35,218 bases of DNA from Streptomyces sp. NRRL F-6676 (GTDB taxonomy: Bacteria > Actinomycetota > Actinomycetes > Streptomycetales > Streptomycetaceae). The position numbers and the translations under genes are program-made. Below are positions 35,168-35,218 of this stretch, piece after piece. The notes under the pieces are model-generated. The model was not told the DNA's origin and did not search any database. It saw only the letters and a list, made by a program, of their open reading frames with translations. Within the stretch, counting starts at the first letter, position 1, and the number at the start of each line of letters is the position of its first letter. The stretch spans positions 1 through 35,218 of the forward strand of contig NZ_JOHS01000066.1 in NCBI RefSeq assembly GCF_000725625.1. Reading direction: 5' to 3'.

Positions 35168-35218
35168 GGGTGGGGGACGGCGGTGGGCCCGCCCGCCCCC
35201 AGCCCCAGCCCCAGCCGC

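Overview
The window is typical Streptomyces chromosome: very high GC with strong G/C bias at third codon positions, GTG and TTG starts, a bifunctional geosmin synthase, a Streptomyces subtilisin inhibitor, an SAV2148-type HEPN protein, a DUF6230/DUF6114 pair, and an XRE-DUF5753 regulator beside a small HATPase protein. I see no tRNA, rRNA, CRISPR array, transposase or prophage. Gene content suggests chromosome core or near-core rather than a mobile island.

Layout. 0.1-4.5 kb: a DUF1697 protein, an MMPL/RND exporter and a CDP-alcohol phosphatidyltransferase. The last two converge on a G29C22 homopolymer block that looks like an assembly join; it removes the end of the phosphatidyltransferase gene, which also carries a one-base frameshift close by. 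4.8-10 kb: an APH-type phosphotransferase, a LysR regulator divergent from an EamA exporter, a DnaQ-like exonuclease and the HEPN protein. 10-12.3 kb: a secreted copper amine oxidase divided between two genes, one catalytic and one carrying the N-terminal-domain equivalent.

12.5-22 kb: the glycogen-to-trehalose route. glgX/treX debranches, treY makes a terminal trehalose unit and treZ releases trehalose. treZ is separated from treY by an unrelated minus-strand block: a zinc carboxypeptidase-like gene translationally coupled to a subtilisin inhibitor, and a DUF1707-FHA gene. The carboxypeptidase frame has no ATG, GTG or TTG for its first ~257 codons and appears to start at CTG behind a good ribosome-binding site.

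22-28.5 kb, all minus strand: a phosphotransferase-fold protein that lacks its catalytic aspartates, an M24 aminopeptidase, geosmin synthase, and a coupled pair of a membrane zinc-ribbon-like protein and an ARMT1/DUF89-family protein. 28.6-31.1 kb: a secreted protein with a highly structured upstream region, divergent from the DUF6230-DUF6114 pair. 31-35.2 kb: a two-domain VOC protein, a small conserved unknown, a HATPase anti-sigma-like protein, the divergent XRE-DUF5753 regulator and a DUF574 methyltransferase whose stop codon lies in the loop of a perfect 13-bp stem.

Beyond the genes, the window holds four copies of an interspersed intergenic repeat (hairpin plus a GGGAAGGGTAGGGGCGGCGG-type block), several strong terminator hairpins, and three short tandem duplications that each copy the stop-codon neighbourhood of a minus-strand gene. 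Start sites were chosen from Shine-Dalgarno spacing and my memory of family N-termini; no database search was possible.
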